This document shows positions 14,072 to 20,634 of a DNA stretch of 20,634 nucleotides, piece after piece. Position 1 is the first letter of the stretch. The number at the start of each line of letters is the position of its first letter. The position numbers and the translations under genes are program-made. The stretch comes from CAZAQS01 sp964486825 (GTDB lineage Bacteria; Chloroflexota; Anaerolineae; Anaerolineales; UBA4823), in the NCBI GenBank assembly GCA_964486825.1, contig CAZAQS010000065.1:1-20634 (forward strand), written 5' to 3'. The notes below the pieces were generated by a model. That model searched no databases and was not told the origin of the DNA. It saw only the letters and a program-made list of their open reading frames with translations.

Positions 14072-16038
14072 CAAATTCTTCCCCATTTTCCACTTTGTCC
14101 TTACGCAGACAGACTCATGCTCCATATGAAGCCCTCCTCGACCAACTAGCGCATGCGGCCTTAATCTTTGATAGCCGCGAGAAGCGTATTCGCTTTGCCA
14201 ACGCACAGGCGACCGAGCTGACCGCCTTGACCCGGTTAGAGCTATCGAAGCTGCCGCTCGACTCCCTTTTCCCTACTTTGGACCTCAATTCTCCTGGCAT
14301 GAAGCTGGAAAACAGCGGGCAGCCGATGGTTGTATCCCTGGTGACAAATGTCAGGCGTAAAGGGCCGCTCATGGATGTCCAATTGACGCCTACCTTTCTT
14401 GAACCAGAAGGGAAATGGATCTTGCTGGTGATCGAGCCCTTGAGCCTGGTTGAACACCGCAAAGAGGAGGAGTTTCGGAAAGCTCGACAATGGGAGGCGT
14501 TGCAAAACCTGGCCCTGGCGCCCCAAAACCCGGATTTTCCGAGCATTTTGTACAAAGCCCTGGAAGCGGGCAGCACTTTGACAGGCGCCTGTTTATTAGC
14601 CATCTATGAAGTGAACAGCCAGGATTACCAGCTGGAGCGAACGGTCGTTTGGGGTCCGGACGGAATGCTACCCCAGCTGATACCTCCCTCGGACCTGTCT
14701 GTCTTACAAAGCACGCATGTATGGGTGCCGGGGAAGAGGACCCTTTCAAGCCTCGAAAGGGCGGCACGCGCCGCGAGCTTATCTTACCTGGCCTCCGCCC
14801 CGTTAGCCCAGGAAAATGCTTTTACCGGTCTGCTGGTGATTGCCGGCGACCAGCTCATCGCCACAGAACAGACCCTGGTCATATTGCATTACTTAGCTGC
14901 AACGATTAATTCTTACCACCAGAACCATGTACTGGCTGTCAACCTCAAGAAGAAAATGCAAGAGCAAGACCACGAGCTGGTGGTGGGCGGAGCGCTCAAA
15001 GAAACAGCCCACGATGCGGTCGTTGTAATCGCCCCCGATTTGACCATCCAGGAGCTCAATCCTTCCGCAGAATCCATCCTGGGGTACGCTACCCGTGAGG
15101 TGCGCGGCCAACCTTACAGCAATATCCTGGTGGGGGCAGAGAACCTGATCCCGCCCTTTGTTACCCTGGAGGAAGGCCTCAACCTGCATAACCTGGGCAA
15201 TGTGAAGCTCTACCGGCGCGACGGCAAGACGTTCTTAGGCCAGGTGCGCACAGTGCCGATTGTTGTGGATGGGCAGCTTGAAAACTTGCTGGTCCTGATC
15301 CAGGATCTGAGCCAGGAAGAGCATTACCGCTTACGCAACCAGCAGCTCGAGCAGCGCGCCCTGCTCGGCGAGGTAACCGCCATCTTTGCTCACGAAGTTC
15401 GCAACCCCATCAACAATATCACGACCGGCTTACAGTTGATGTCTTACACCCTTTCGGAAGAGGATCCCAACCACGAGGTTATCACCCGCCTGCAAACCGA
15501 CTGCGACCGGCTGGCTGACATGATGAAGTCGGTGCTGAATTTTATCCGCCCGGTTGAATATAAAATGGAGCCGGTCAGCCTGGACCTGACCATCAAGCGC
15601 CTATTGGAAAGGTGGCACCCCCACCTGACCCGGGTCAACATTCAATACCAGCTCCAGGTTGAACCCGGCACGCCCCAAATCGAGGGAGATGCGCGCGCTC
15701 TAGAGCAGGTCTGGAATAACCTGATCAGCAATGCCATTCAAGCCATGGGACAGGATGGCGGTATGTTATCGGTAAAAATACGCCCCATGACGACTCCCAA
15801 TAACAATCCCAGGGTTGAAGTAAGCATTTCTGATACCGGCATGGGCATCCCCGAAGAAATTCGGGACCATATCTTCGAACCATTCTATACCACCCACCGC
15901 AACGGCACCGGCCTGGGTCTGGCAATCACCAAGCAAATCGTCAACGCCCATAAAGGCGCTATCAACCTGACCAGCATACCTGGCGGCACCGTCTTCCAGG
16001 TACAGCTTCCCGTGCTTATTAAATCTTCGAATAATTAA
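14068..16038 (+). CDS. NtrB-like PAS/GAF/PAS sensor histidine kinase
   Basis: The 656-residue cytoplasmic kinase has no membrane segments. An N-terminal PAS-like domain covers about 25-130, a GAF-like domain about 145-290 and a second PAS about 305-425. The dimerisation helix carries H442 in FAHEVRNPINN, the NtrB-type phosphorylation motif. The ATPase domain has the N-box (N551-N555, NLISN), DTGMGI (from D589), the F-box region FEPFYTT and GTGLGLAI. It should autophosphorylate on H442 and pass phosphate to D53 of the next protein. The input signal is unknown; three sensory domains suggest soluble ligands. Start overlaps the rpoN stop (ATGA) and the response regulator follows 19 bases later. 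Confidence 0.95.
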   Translation: MTNSSPFSTLSLRRQTHAPYEALLDQLAHAALIFDSREKRIRFANAQATELTALTRLELSKLPLDSLFPTLDLNSPGMKLENSGQPMVVSLVTNVRRKGPLMDVQLTPTFLEPEGKWILLVIEPLSLVEHRKEEEFRKARQWEALQNLALAPQNPDFPSILYKALEAGSTLTGACLLAIYEVNSQDYQLERTVVWGPDGMLPQLIPPSDLSVLQSTHVWVPGKRTLSSLERAARAASLSYLASAPLAQENAFTGLLVIAGDQLIATEQTLVILHYLAATINSYHQNHVLAVNLKKKMQEQDHELVVGGALKETAHDAVVVIAPDLTIQELNPSAESILGYATREVRGQPYSNILVGAENLIPPFVTLEEGLNLHNLGNVKLYRRDGKTFLGQVRTVPIVVDGQLENLLVLIQDLSQEEHYRLRNQQLEQRALLGEVTAIFAHEVRNPINNITTGLQLMSYTLSEEDPNHEVITRLQTDCDRLADMMKSVLNFIRPVEYKMEPVSLDLTIKRLLERWHPHLTRVNIQYQLQVEPGTPQIEGDARALEQVWNNLISNAIQAMGQDGGMLSVKIRPMTTPNNNPRVEVSISDTGMGIPEEIRDHIFEPFYTTHRNGTGLGLAITKQIVNAHKGAINLTSIPGGTVFQVQLPVLIKSSNN

Positions 16039-16057
16039 CCCAGGAGGGGCCTGACTG

Positions 16058-17233
16058 ATGAGTATTTCAATCTTGATCGTAGATGATGAAGAAAATGCCC
16101 GCCATAATATCTCCGACTTCCTCACAGCCAGAGGCTACGACGTCAGCGGGGTAGCCACGCTCAGTGCTGCCACAGAATGCGTAAGATTGGGGAACGCGGA
16201 TATCGTATTGCTAGACGTCAACCTCCCCGACGGATACGGCCCAGACCTGCTCGAAGAGATCACCTACCTGCCGCTCCGCCCTCCGGTAATCGTGATTACA
16301 GCTTACGGGGATGTGGAAATGGCCGTCGCAGCCATGAAAGGGGGGGCTCACGACTTCTTGCAGAAACCGATCCAATTCAGCCAGCTCGAAAAGTCGATCG
16401 AGCGAGCCAAGGAGATCGTAGCTATGCGCCGAGAGCTGGCTTACCTGCGCCAGGCTCAGCACCAGCAGCTGGACTTTATTGTTGGGAAATCCAAAAGAAT
16501 GCAAATCCTGATGGACCATGCCCGGCGGGCTGCCCTTGCTCAGGTCTCGATACTGATCACCGGCGAGACCGGGACGGGCAAAGATGTGCTCGCCAGGGCC
16601 ATTCATATGATGGGCCCTCGTTCCAAGAAAGCCTATATTCCAATCAACTGCCCTGCCATCCAGACCACGGTGTTGGAATCGGAGCTGTTCGGTTACGAGG
16701 CGGGCGCTTTTACCGGGGCCGACAAGCGCAAGATCGGCCTGATGGAAGTCGCCGATGGGGGCATTCTCTTTCTCGATGAAATCTCATCCATGCCCATGGA
16801 TATCCAGGCCAAGCTGCTGCGGGCCATTGAAGACCACACCTTTTTCAGGGTCGGTTCGACGAAAATGGTGAATGTTGACGTTCAGATTCTGGCTGCATCC
16901 AACAAGGATTTGCCAACCCTTATTAATGATGGTAAGTTCCGTGAGGACTTGTATTACCGACTCAAAGTCGTCGATCTTAACCTCCCACCCCTGCGGGAAC
17001 GCAAAGAGGATATCCCAGATCTGGTGGGCTTGTTCCTCCGCAATATCAACGCCCGCCTGGGTGTCAATATTACCGATGTCACTCCACGGGCCATGCAAGC
17101 CTTGATGGAGCATAACTGGCCCGGCAATATTCGTGAGCTGCACCATATGTTGGAAAGAACGGTTTTGTTCTGCGACGAAGGCGCCATCGACCTGGGCGAC
17201 CTCCCCTCCGATATCCTTAATAGACCCACCTGA
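16058..17233 (+). CDS. NtrC-like sigma-54 activator lacking a DNA-binding domain
   Basis: The 391-residue response regulator has a complete receiver domain (D9, D10, phosphoacceptor D53, T81, K103) and a complete sigma-54-activating AAA+ domain: Walker A GETGTGKD (169-176), sigma-54 contact loop GAFTGA (216-221), Walker B ILFLDE (236-241) and the terminal WPGNIREL motif. It ends at DLPSDILNRPT without the Fis-type helix-turn-helix that NtrC proteins carry, so it is about 70-90 residues short. The sequence after the stop does not resume a Fis domain in any frame I read. Similar activators without a DNA-binding domain are known (FlgR of Helicobacter pylori, CtcC of Chlamydia). AGGAGG lies upstream of the ATG. 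Confidence 0.95.
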   Translation: MSISILIVDDEENARHNISDFLTARGYDVSGVATLSAATECVRLGNADIVLLDVNLPDGYGPDLLEEITYLPLRPPVIVITAYGDVEMAVAAMKGGAHDFLQKPIQFSQLEKSIERAKEIVAMRRELAYLRQAQHQQLDFIVGKSKRMQILMDHARRAALAQVSILITGETGTGKDVLARAIHMMGPRSKKAYIPINCPAIQTTVLESELFGYEAGAFTGADKRKIGLMEVADGGILFLDEISSMPMDIQAKLLRAIEDHTFFRVGSTKMVNVDVQILAASNKDLPTLINDGKFREDLYYRLKVVDLNLPPLRERKEDIPDLVGLFLRNINARLGVNITDVTPRAMQALMEHNWPGNIRELHHMLERTVLFCDEGAIDLGDLPSDILNRPT

Positions 17234-17302
17234 CATTCAGCCATCACTCTGGCAAAGGCATCCCTGGCAGGGGCAGAAACTCGCCACAACCTGGGTGATC
17301 CA

Positions 17303-17342
17303 AATAAAAAAACAGGTCTCCTTCATGAAGACCTGCTTTTTT
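17303..17342. terminator. Bidirectional intrinsic terminator
   Basis: CAGGTCT (17313-17319) pairs with AGACCTG (17329-17335) and is followed by six T residues (17337-17342) on the plus strand. An A-run before it (17306-17312) gives a T-run on the minus strand. It closes the rpoN operon and the convergent lipoprotein gene. Confidence 0.9.
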
Positions 17343-17359
17343 ATCCTCGAGCCTTGGAG

Positions 17360-18823
17360 CTAAGGGTTATACCAGATCACAAAACTATCTTTTACACAGA
17401 ACACCTCATCGCTGAGGCTGCTGATGCAAACCTGGTAGGGGATCAGCGTGCCATTTTGTGCCTCGATCGGGTCGAGTCGCAACATGGTTTGCCCGTCATC
17501 GCCGGTGGGCGGGAAGTGATATGATTTCTCGCTTCCATCGGGCATCGTCAGGGTCAAGACCGGTTCAATGGATCGTAAGGGAGTCTTTCCCTCGAAAATG
17601 CTGCTGCCGATCTCCTGGGATTGGTCCGAGCTTACAAACTGGTAGCGTTCCCATACCTGCAAGCTGATCGTCCGCAGGGCCTGGGTCTCGGCGAAAGCGT
17701 TTTCCTGGGGTTGGTAATGCAGATCCAGATATGCCTGACCGAGGGGCGCCGGCCTGATGCGTAAGTCTGTGGGGGTATCGCTTTGCAAGTGATAATCCAG
17801 GCACAGGTTGGTATAGCACTGTCGGAATACCTGGTCGCTTTCCAGGTGCAGCTCTCCAATCGGTTCTCCAGCAACTTCCATGCTCCCGTGCTGGGCAAGA
17901 TAGTCCAGGAACGGTTGCGGGATATTGTAGCCCTGCCCGCTCTCGACTTCCCAGAAGACCATTCCTTCCACTCCATCGTCCTCCGCCATCTTACCCGGTT
18001 GGATGCCAATTTTTTCGGGCACAGGGCGTAAGGAGACGCGCGCAGGGCTGTCCGGGTTGGAAAACAAAACCAGGTTTTCGTAAACCTGTTCCAGCTTTCC
18101 ATCACTGCCCAGGTACGGTTCGGAAAGGGCAAACCCTGTGAAATCGGTCCCTAACCGCGCAACGACCTCTCGGAAGGCAATCTCGTCCAAGGAGGTAGAC
18201 AAGGACGGCAGCTTGATCTGGGCCGATAAGGGAGCCTGGTGGCGGCATTTGTTATCGCATTTCCACGCACCATAGGCTAGTAAAGATACCTTTTCGGGTG
18301 GGTCGTTTTCCATCCGGTAGAAACCCAGGTTCTCAAAATACTGCTCGTAACGCTTCGTATCCGGGTTGTAATGCACTTCTGTCAGCGGGCGACCGACGAA
18401 GCGCGCTCCCCCTAACTGGCGGTACAAAGGCACAAACCCCGGGTAGATCACATGCCCATCAACATAAACCATACCCGGTTGTTCGGGAGCGGGTACAGCC
18501 GGCTCAGCCAGCCCTAACTCCAAACCCAGGGGAGAAAATCGGAACCGCTCGCTGGGAGCTGCCTCCAGGTTGTATTCCATGCACCCGGCCTGTATGTACT
18601 GGTATTTCCGGTTCTCATGAGAAAAAATTGGGGATATGGCCGGGCCTAAAACTTGCATCCCTCCCAGGTGATCATAGAATTCTCGAAAGAGTACATCCAC
18701 ACCATAAGCCCCCTCAGGAGTGGGTACGAGCAAATAGCTACTGCGGTCGGGAACACAACCGCTGGCAGTCAGGAGGATGAACAGCAACGCAACGATTATA
18801 AAAGATCTTCCTTCACCCTTCAT
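17360..18823 (-). CDS. Secreted lipoprotein with four Gly-Gly/PLxE repeats
   Basis: I do not recognise a named function. The 487-residue product has a signal peptide and a lipobox-like ASGC (C23). Four diverged units of about 40 residues are visible, near 46-90, 130-170, 217-255 and 305-345. Each has an aromatic start, a Gly-rich turn (LGGMQVLG, LGGARFVG, LGTDFTG, HGSMEVAG), a P-[IL]-x-E-type step and a Q-[YC]-x-[EQT]-N-like end with aromatic residues. They recall the LGFP-like repeats of bacterial envelope proteins. The C-terminal part (about 380-487) looks like a beta-sandwich. It is predicted to face outwards on the membrane. It lies convergent to the rpoN operon and divergent from the sigma-54-controlled gene at 19246. 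Confidence 0.7.
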   Translation of the reverse strand: MKGEGRSFIIVALLFILLTASGCVPDRSSYLLVPTPEGAYGVDVLFREFYDHLGGMQVLGPAISPIFSHENRKYQYIQAGCMEYNLEAAPSERFRFSPLGLELGLAEPAVPAPEQPGMVYVDGHVIYPGFVPLYRQLGGARFVGRPLTEVHYNPDTKRYEQYFENLGFYRMENDPPEKVSLLAYGAWKCDNKCRHQAPLSAQIKLPSLSTSLDEIAFREVVARLGTDFTGFALSEPYLGSDGKLEQVYENLVLFSNPDSPARVSLRPVPEKIGIQPGKMAEDDGVEGMVFWEVESGQGYNIPQPFLDYLAQHGSMEVAGEPIGELHLESDQVFRQCYTNLCLDYHLQSDTPTDLRIRPAPLGQAYLDLHYQPQENAFAETQALRTISLQVWERYQFVSSDQSQEIGSSIFEGKTPLRSIEPVLTLTMPDGSEKSYHFPPTGDDGQTMLRLDPIEAQNGTLIPYQVCISSLSDEVFCVKDSFVIWYNP

Positions 18824-18847
18824 AGGTTACCCCCCAATTTCCAGTGA

Positions 18848-18853
18848 AGTATA
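18848..18853 (-). promoter_or_regulatory. Possible -10 element TATACT of the repeat lipoprotein gene
   Basis: TATACT on the minus strand lies 24 bases before the ATG at 18823. No supporting -35 box is seen at 16-18 bases, so the call is weak. Confidence 0.3.
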
Positions 18854-19196
18854 GGCTGAGGTTGGCAGGGGTGATTCCATATGATAAAGTCATTGTCCCT
18901 GTGAGCGCGGAGCTGCTCAGAGCGTATTTTTCCGCGAGGAATGAATAAACAAAGCCCGTTAAACTGGCGAAAAGAGTTTTGTCCGAGATAAAACCTGCTT
19001 ATTGAATTGCTGTTACTACCAATTAGACCTGCATTGGGAGCGGATTAGGATTTCCCTGCATAAGAATGATTGCATTCCCTGATTAGTATATCAGCGATGT
19101 CAGATCCAGCACAATAAGGATAGATGGGGGAAAACCTAACAAAAATGCAAGGTCGCTCCAAGTTACTCTATTAACCATTTTGATCCCCATCTTCAC

Positions 19197-19212
19197 TGGC
19201 ATAACAATTGCA
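19197..19212 (+). promoter_or_regulatory. Consensus -24/-12 sigma-54 promoter
   Basis: TGGCATAACAATTGCA matches TGGCAYR-N4-TTGCW at every defined position, with GG and GC ten bases apart. Transcription would start near 19223-19224, leaving a short leader with AGGAG (19234-19238) seven bases before the ATG at 19246. The location immediately before a start codon and two genes downstream of a sigma-54 operon strongly supports function. Confidence 0.85.
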
Positions 19213-19245
19213 TCTTTTCAGGTGAGACTCGCCAGGAGAGATACC

Positions 19246-20634
19246 ATGGAAACTTTTCCAACGCCGAATGTAAATACAAGATTGGGATTTCATTACTACC
19301 CGGATACCCTCCATTACCGCGAAAGTGATCTGAATGCCTGGTTGCCAGAGTTACGTGCGCTTGGGGCGACCTGGCTAACCCTGGTCGCTCCCCATGATCG
19401 AGCCATCCCGGAGCTATTTATCCGCGGATTGGTAGCTGCAGGGATCGAACCGGTATTACATTTCCATCTCCCGCTTGAAAAGCACGCCCAGCTTAATGAC
19501 CTGCGCCTTTTGTTCCATACCTACGCACGCTGGGGTGTCCACTATGTCGTGCTCTTCGACCGGCCGAATTTGCGTATTTCCTGGCCAGCGACGGCCTGGG
19601 TGCAAAGCAACCTGGTCGAGCGCTTCTTAGATGTATACCTTCCTTTGGCCCAGGCAGCCCTCCAGGCAGGCCTGATCCCGGTTTTCCCACCCCTCGAGCC
19701 AGGCGGCGACTATTGGGATACCGCCTTTCTCAGAGGTGCGCTGCAAGGTATCCAGCGGCGTGGTCAAAATTCACTCCTAAAAAGGTTCGTTATCGGGGCA
19801 TATGCCTGGGCAAGCAACCGGTCTTTAAATTGGGGAGCTGGTGGGCCTGAACGCTGGCCCGGGGCGCGCCCTTACCACACCCCCCAGGGTTCACAGGACC
19901 AACACGGCTTCCGCATTTTTGACTGGTACCTGGCGCAGGTGCGCGCCGTCGCTCAGATCCCCTGTGCAATCCTGCTGCTTGGGGCTGGTTGCCGGCCTGG
20001 AGATCAGAATGATCCGTCCCTGCCCCCGGTTGACCGGGCTGCGCATGCCAAGACAAATCTATCCATAGCAGCCCTGTTGAGCGGGGGGAAAAGAGTCCCC
20101 GGCAAGAGCCTGGTAGATCTGGAGGGAATAGAAGAAGCTCCCCCGGAAATCCTGGCATGCAATTTCTGGCTCCTGGCTGCTAACCGGGAAAGCCCCGCAG
20201 CTACACATGCCTGGTTCCAGCCGGACGGGAACAGTCTGCCGGTGGTCGGAGCGCTGCTACAATGGGTCGCTAAACAGGAAGGCTCACGGGAACCTGCGCC
20301 TGGACCCCAGGTCGCTCCGCTGTCTGCGCCTCATAGTATTCCATCTCGAGCCGAACCAGCCCGCTTTCCACATAAGAACGGTCACTCGATCCAACACTAC
20401 CTGTTACTGCCAACTTATGAATGGGGAATTGCCGATTGGCACCTGGACGTAATCCGGCCCTTCGTCAAGAAATACCGGCCGACGATCGGTTTCTCACTGA
20501 AGGAAGCTGCCCAGGCAGCCCGGGTAACCGTAATCGGTGGGACGCAATCCTTCCCCGATGCAGTCTTGGATCAGCTGCGCGCTGCGAACTGCACGGTAGA
20601 GCAGATCAGTGGAGATGGCACAAGTATTGCATCT
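19246..20634 (+). CDS. Partial gene: glycosidase-like (TIM-barrel-like) protein of unknown function
   Basis: An open frame of 463 codons begins at ATG 19246, after AGGAG, and runs off the end of the window with no stop. No signal peptide is present. The first part (LGFHYYPDTLHYRESDL, then alternating strands and helices with LTLVAPHDR, EPVLHFHLPL, YVVLFDRPN, IPVFPPLEPGGDYWD and FVIGAYAWAS) resembles a TIM-barrel glycoside-hydrolase-like domain, but I cannot assign a family or catalytic pair. After a Pro-rich linker (about 370-390) a segment with HYLLLPTYEWGIADWHLDVI and VTVIGGTQSFPDAVLDQLRA slightly resembles cell-wall-binding type repeats. It has a near-perfect sigma-54 promoter. Function is unknown. 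Confidence 0.7.
   Translation, partial: METFPTPNVNTRLGFHYYPDTLHYRESDLNAWLPELRALGATWLTLVAPHDRAIPELFIRGLVAAGIEPVLHFHLPLEKHAQLNDLRLLFHTYARWGVHYVVLFDRPNLRISWPATAWVQSNLVERFLDVYLPLAQAALQAGLIPVFPPLEPGGDYWDTAFLRGALQGIQRRGQNSLLKRFVIGAYAWASNRSLNWGAGGPERWPGARPYHTPQGSQDQHGFRIFDWYLAQVRAVAQIPCAILLLGAGCRPGDQNDPSLPPVDRAAHAKTNLSIAALLSGGKRVPGKSLVDLEGIEEAPPEILACNFWLLAANRESPAATHAWFQPDGNSLPVVGALLQWVAKQEGSREPAPGPQVAPLSAPHSIPSRAEPARFPHKNGHSIQHYLLLPTYEWGIADWHLDVIRPFVKKYRPTIGFSLKEAAQAARVTVIGGTQSFPDAVLDQLRAANCTVEQISGDGTSIAS

Larger units (their letters stand above)
18824..19245. other. Divergent intergenic region, about 420 bases
   Basis: This AT-richer stretch separates two divergent genes. It contains a possible -10 element TATACT (18848-18853) for the minus-strand lipoprotein, a direct repeat TTCCCTG (19052-19058 and 19075-19081) spaced 23 bases apart (about two helical turns) upstream of the sigma-54 promoter, and the -24/-12 promoter itself at 19197-19212. 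I see no tRNA, reading frame or recognised riboswitch. The repeated motif could be an activator-binding site but this is speculative. Confidence 0.5.

Noticed and set aside
17231..17420. Open frame after the TGA stop of the NtrC-like gene, considered as a read-through DNA-binding domain
   Set aside because: The translated sequence shows no Fis or other helix-turn-helix pattern and runs through an intrinsic terminator, so the stop is genuine.
18864..18879. Possible -24/-12 element on the minus strand for the repeat lipoprotein gene (GG and GC at ten-base spacing)
   Set aside because: Only the GG and GC dinucleotides and a few other positions fit; four of twelve defined positions fail, including two in the -12 half, so chance is likely.
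18841..19199. CCAGTGAAG (18841-18849) and its inverted copy CTTCACTGG (19191-19199) at the two ends of the divergent intergenic region
   Set aside because: A nine-base inverted match in about 400 bases is expected by chance fairly often, and the copies are not placed alike relative to the two genes.

Overview
The window looks like chromosomal DNA from an uncultured Chloroflexota bacterium, probably Anaerolineae-like. That is an inference from gene style, not from a search: secreted lipoproteins with Gly-Gly repeats, a MoeA fused to a substrate-binding-like domain, cupredoxin and cytochrome c lipoproteins, and a sigma-54 with a zinc-ribbon insertion. GC content is moderate, coding density is high, and there are no insertion sequences, CRISPR arrays or phage genes.

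Layout. Positions 11-409 are a tmRNA gene (ssrA, tag ANRTNVNALPLAA), separated by a bidirectional terminator from a short pyruvate-kinase-like gene (465-1460, minus). On the plus strand follow a cupredoxin lipoprotein (1728-2141), a small M50 membrane metalloprotease (2225-2956) and peptide chain release factor 3 (3187-4794). From 10314 down to 4841 a tight six-gene minus-strand operon encodes a UbiA-type prenyltransferase, MoeA, an ACT-domain protein, a MoeA-PBP fusion, a PrxQ/Bcp peroxiredoxin and a cytochrome c lipoprotein. From 12441 down to 10438 lie proline dehydrogenase, a membrane-anchored rhodanese and a DinB-like protein.

The plus-strand operon 12617-17233 encodes sigma-54 (RpoN), a PAS/GAF/PAS sensor kinase and an NtrC-like activator that lacks the usual C-terminal DNA-binding domain. 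It ends at a bidirectional terminator shared with a convergent repeat-containing lipoprotein gene (17360-18823, minus). A partial gene (19246 to the window end, plus) begins just after a consensus -24/-12 sigma-54 promoter. A second, slightly weaker -24/-12 element lies upstream of rpoN itself. The window therefore seems to hold a self-contained sigma-54 circuit: sigma factor, kinase, activator, a probable autoregulatory promoter and a probable target.

The most notable single observation is in the rhodanese. Its frame is interrupted by one TGA exactly at the second position after the conserved Cys (C-T-UGA-P-A-E), and the whole C-terminal half of the domain continues in frame for 41 codons. 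A short hairpin of the right size and distance to be a bacterial SECIS follows the TGA. The simplest reading is an undescribed or poorly annotated selenocysteine rhodanese (Cys-Thr-Sec motif), which ordinary gene calling would truncate at residue 113. The window contains no Sec machinery genes, so this remains to be tested against the rest of the genome.
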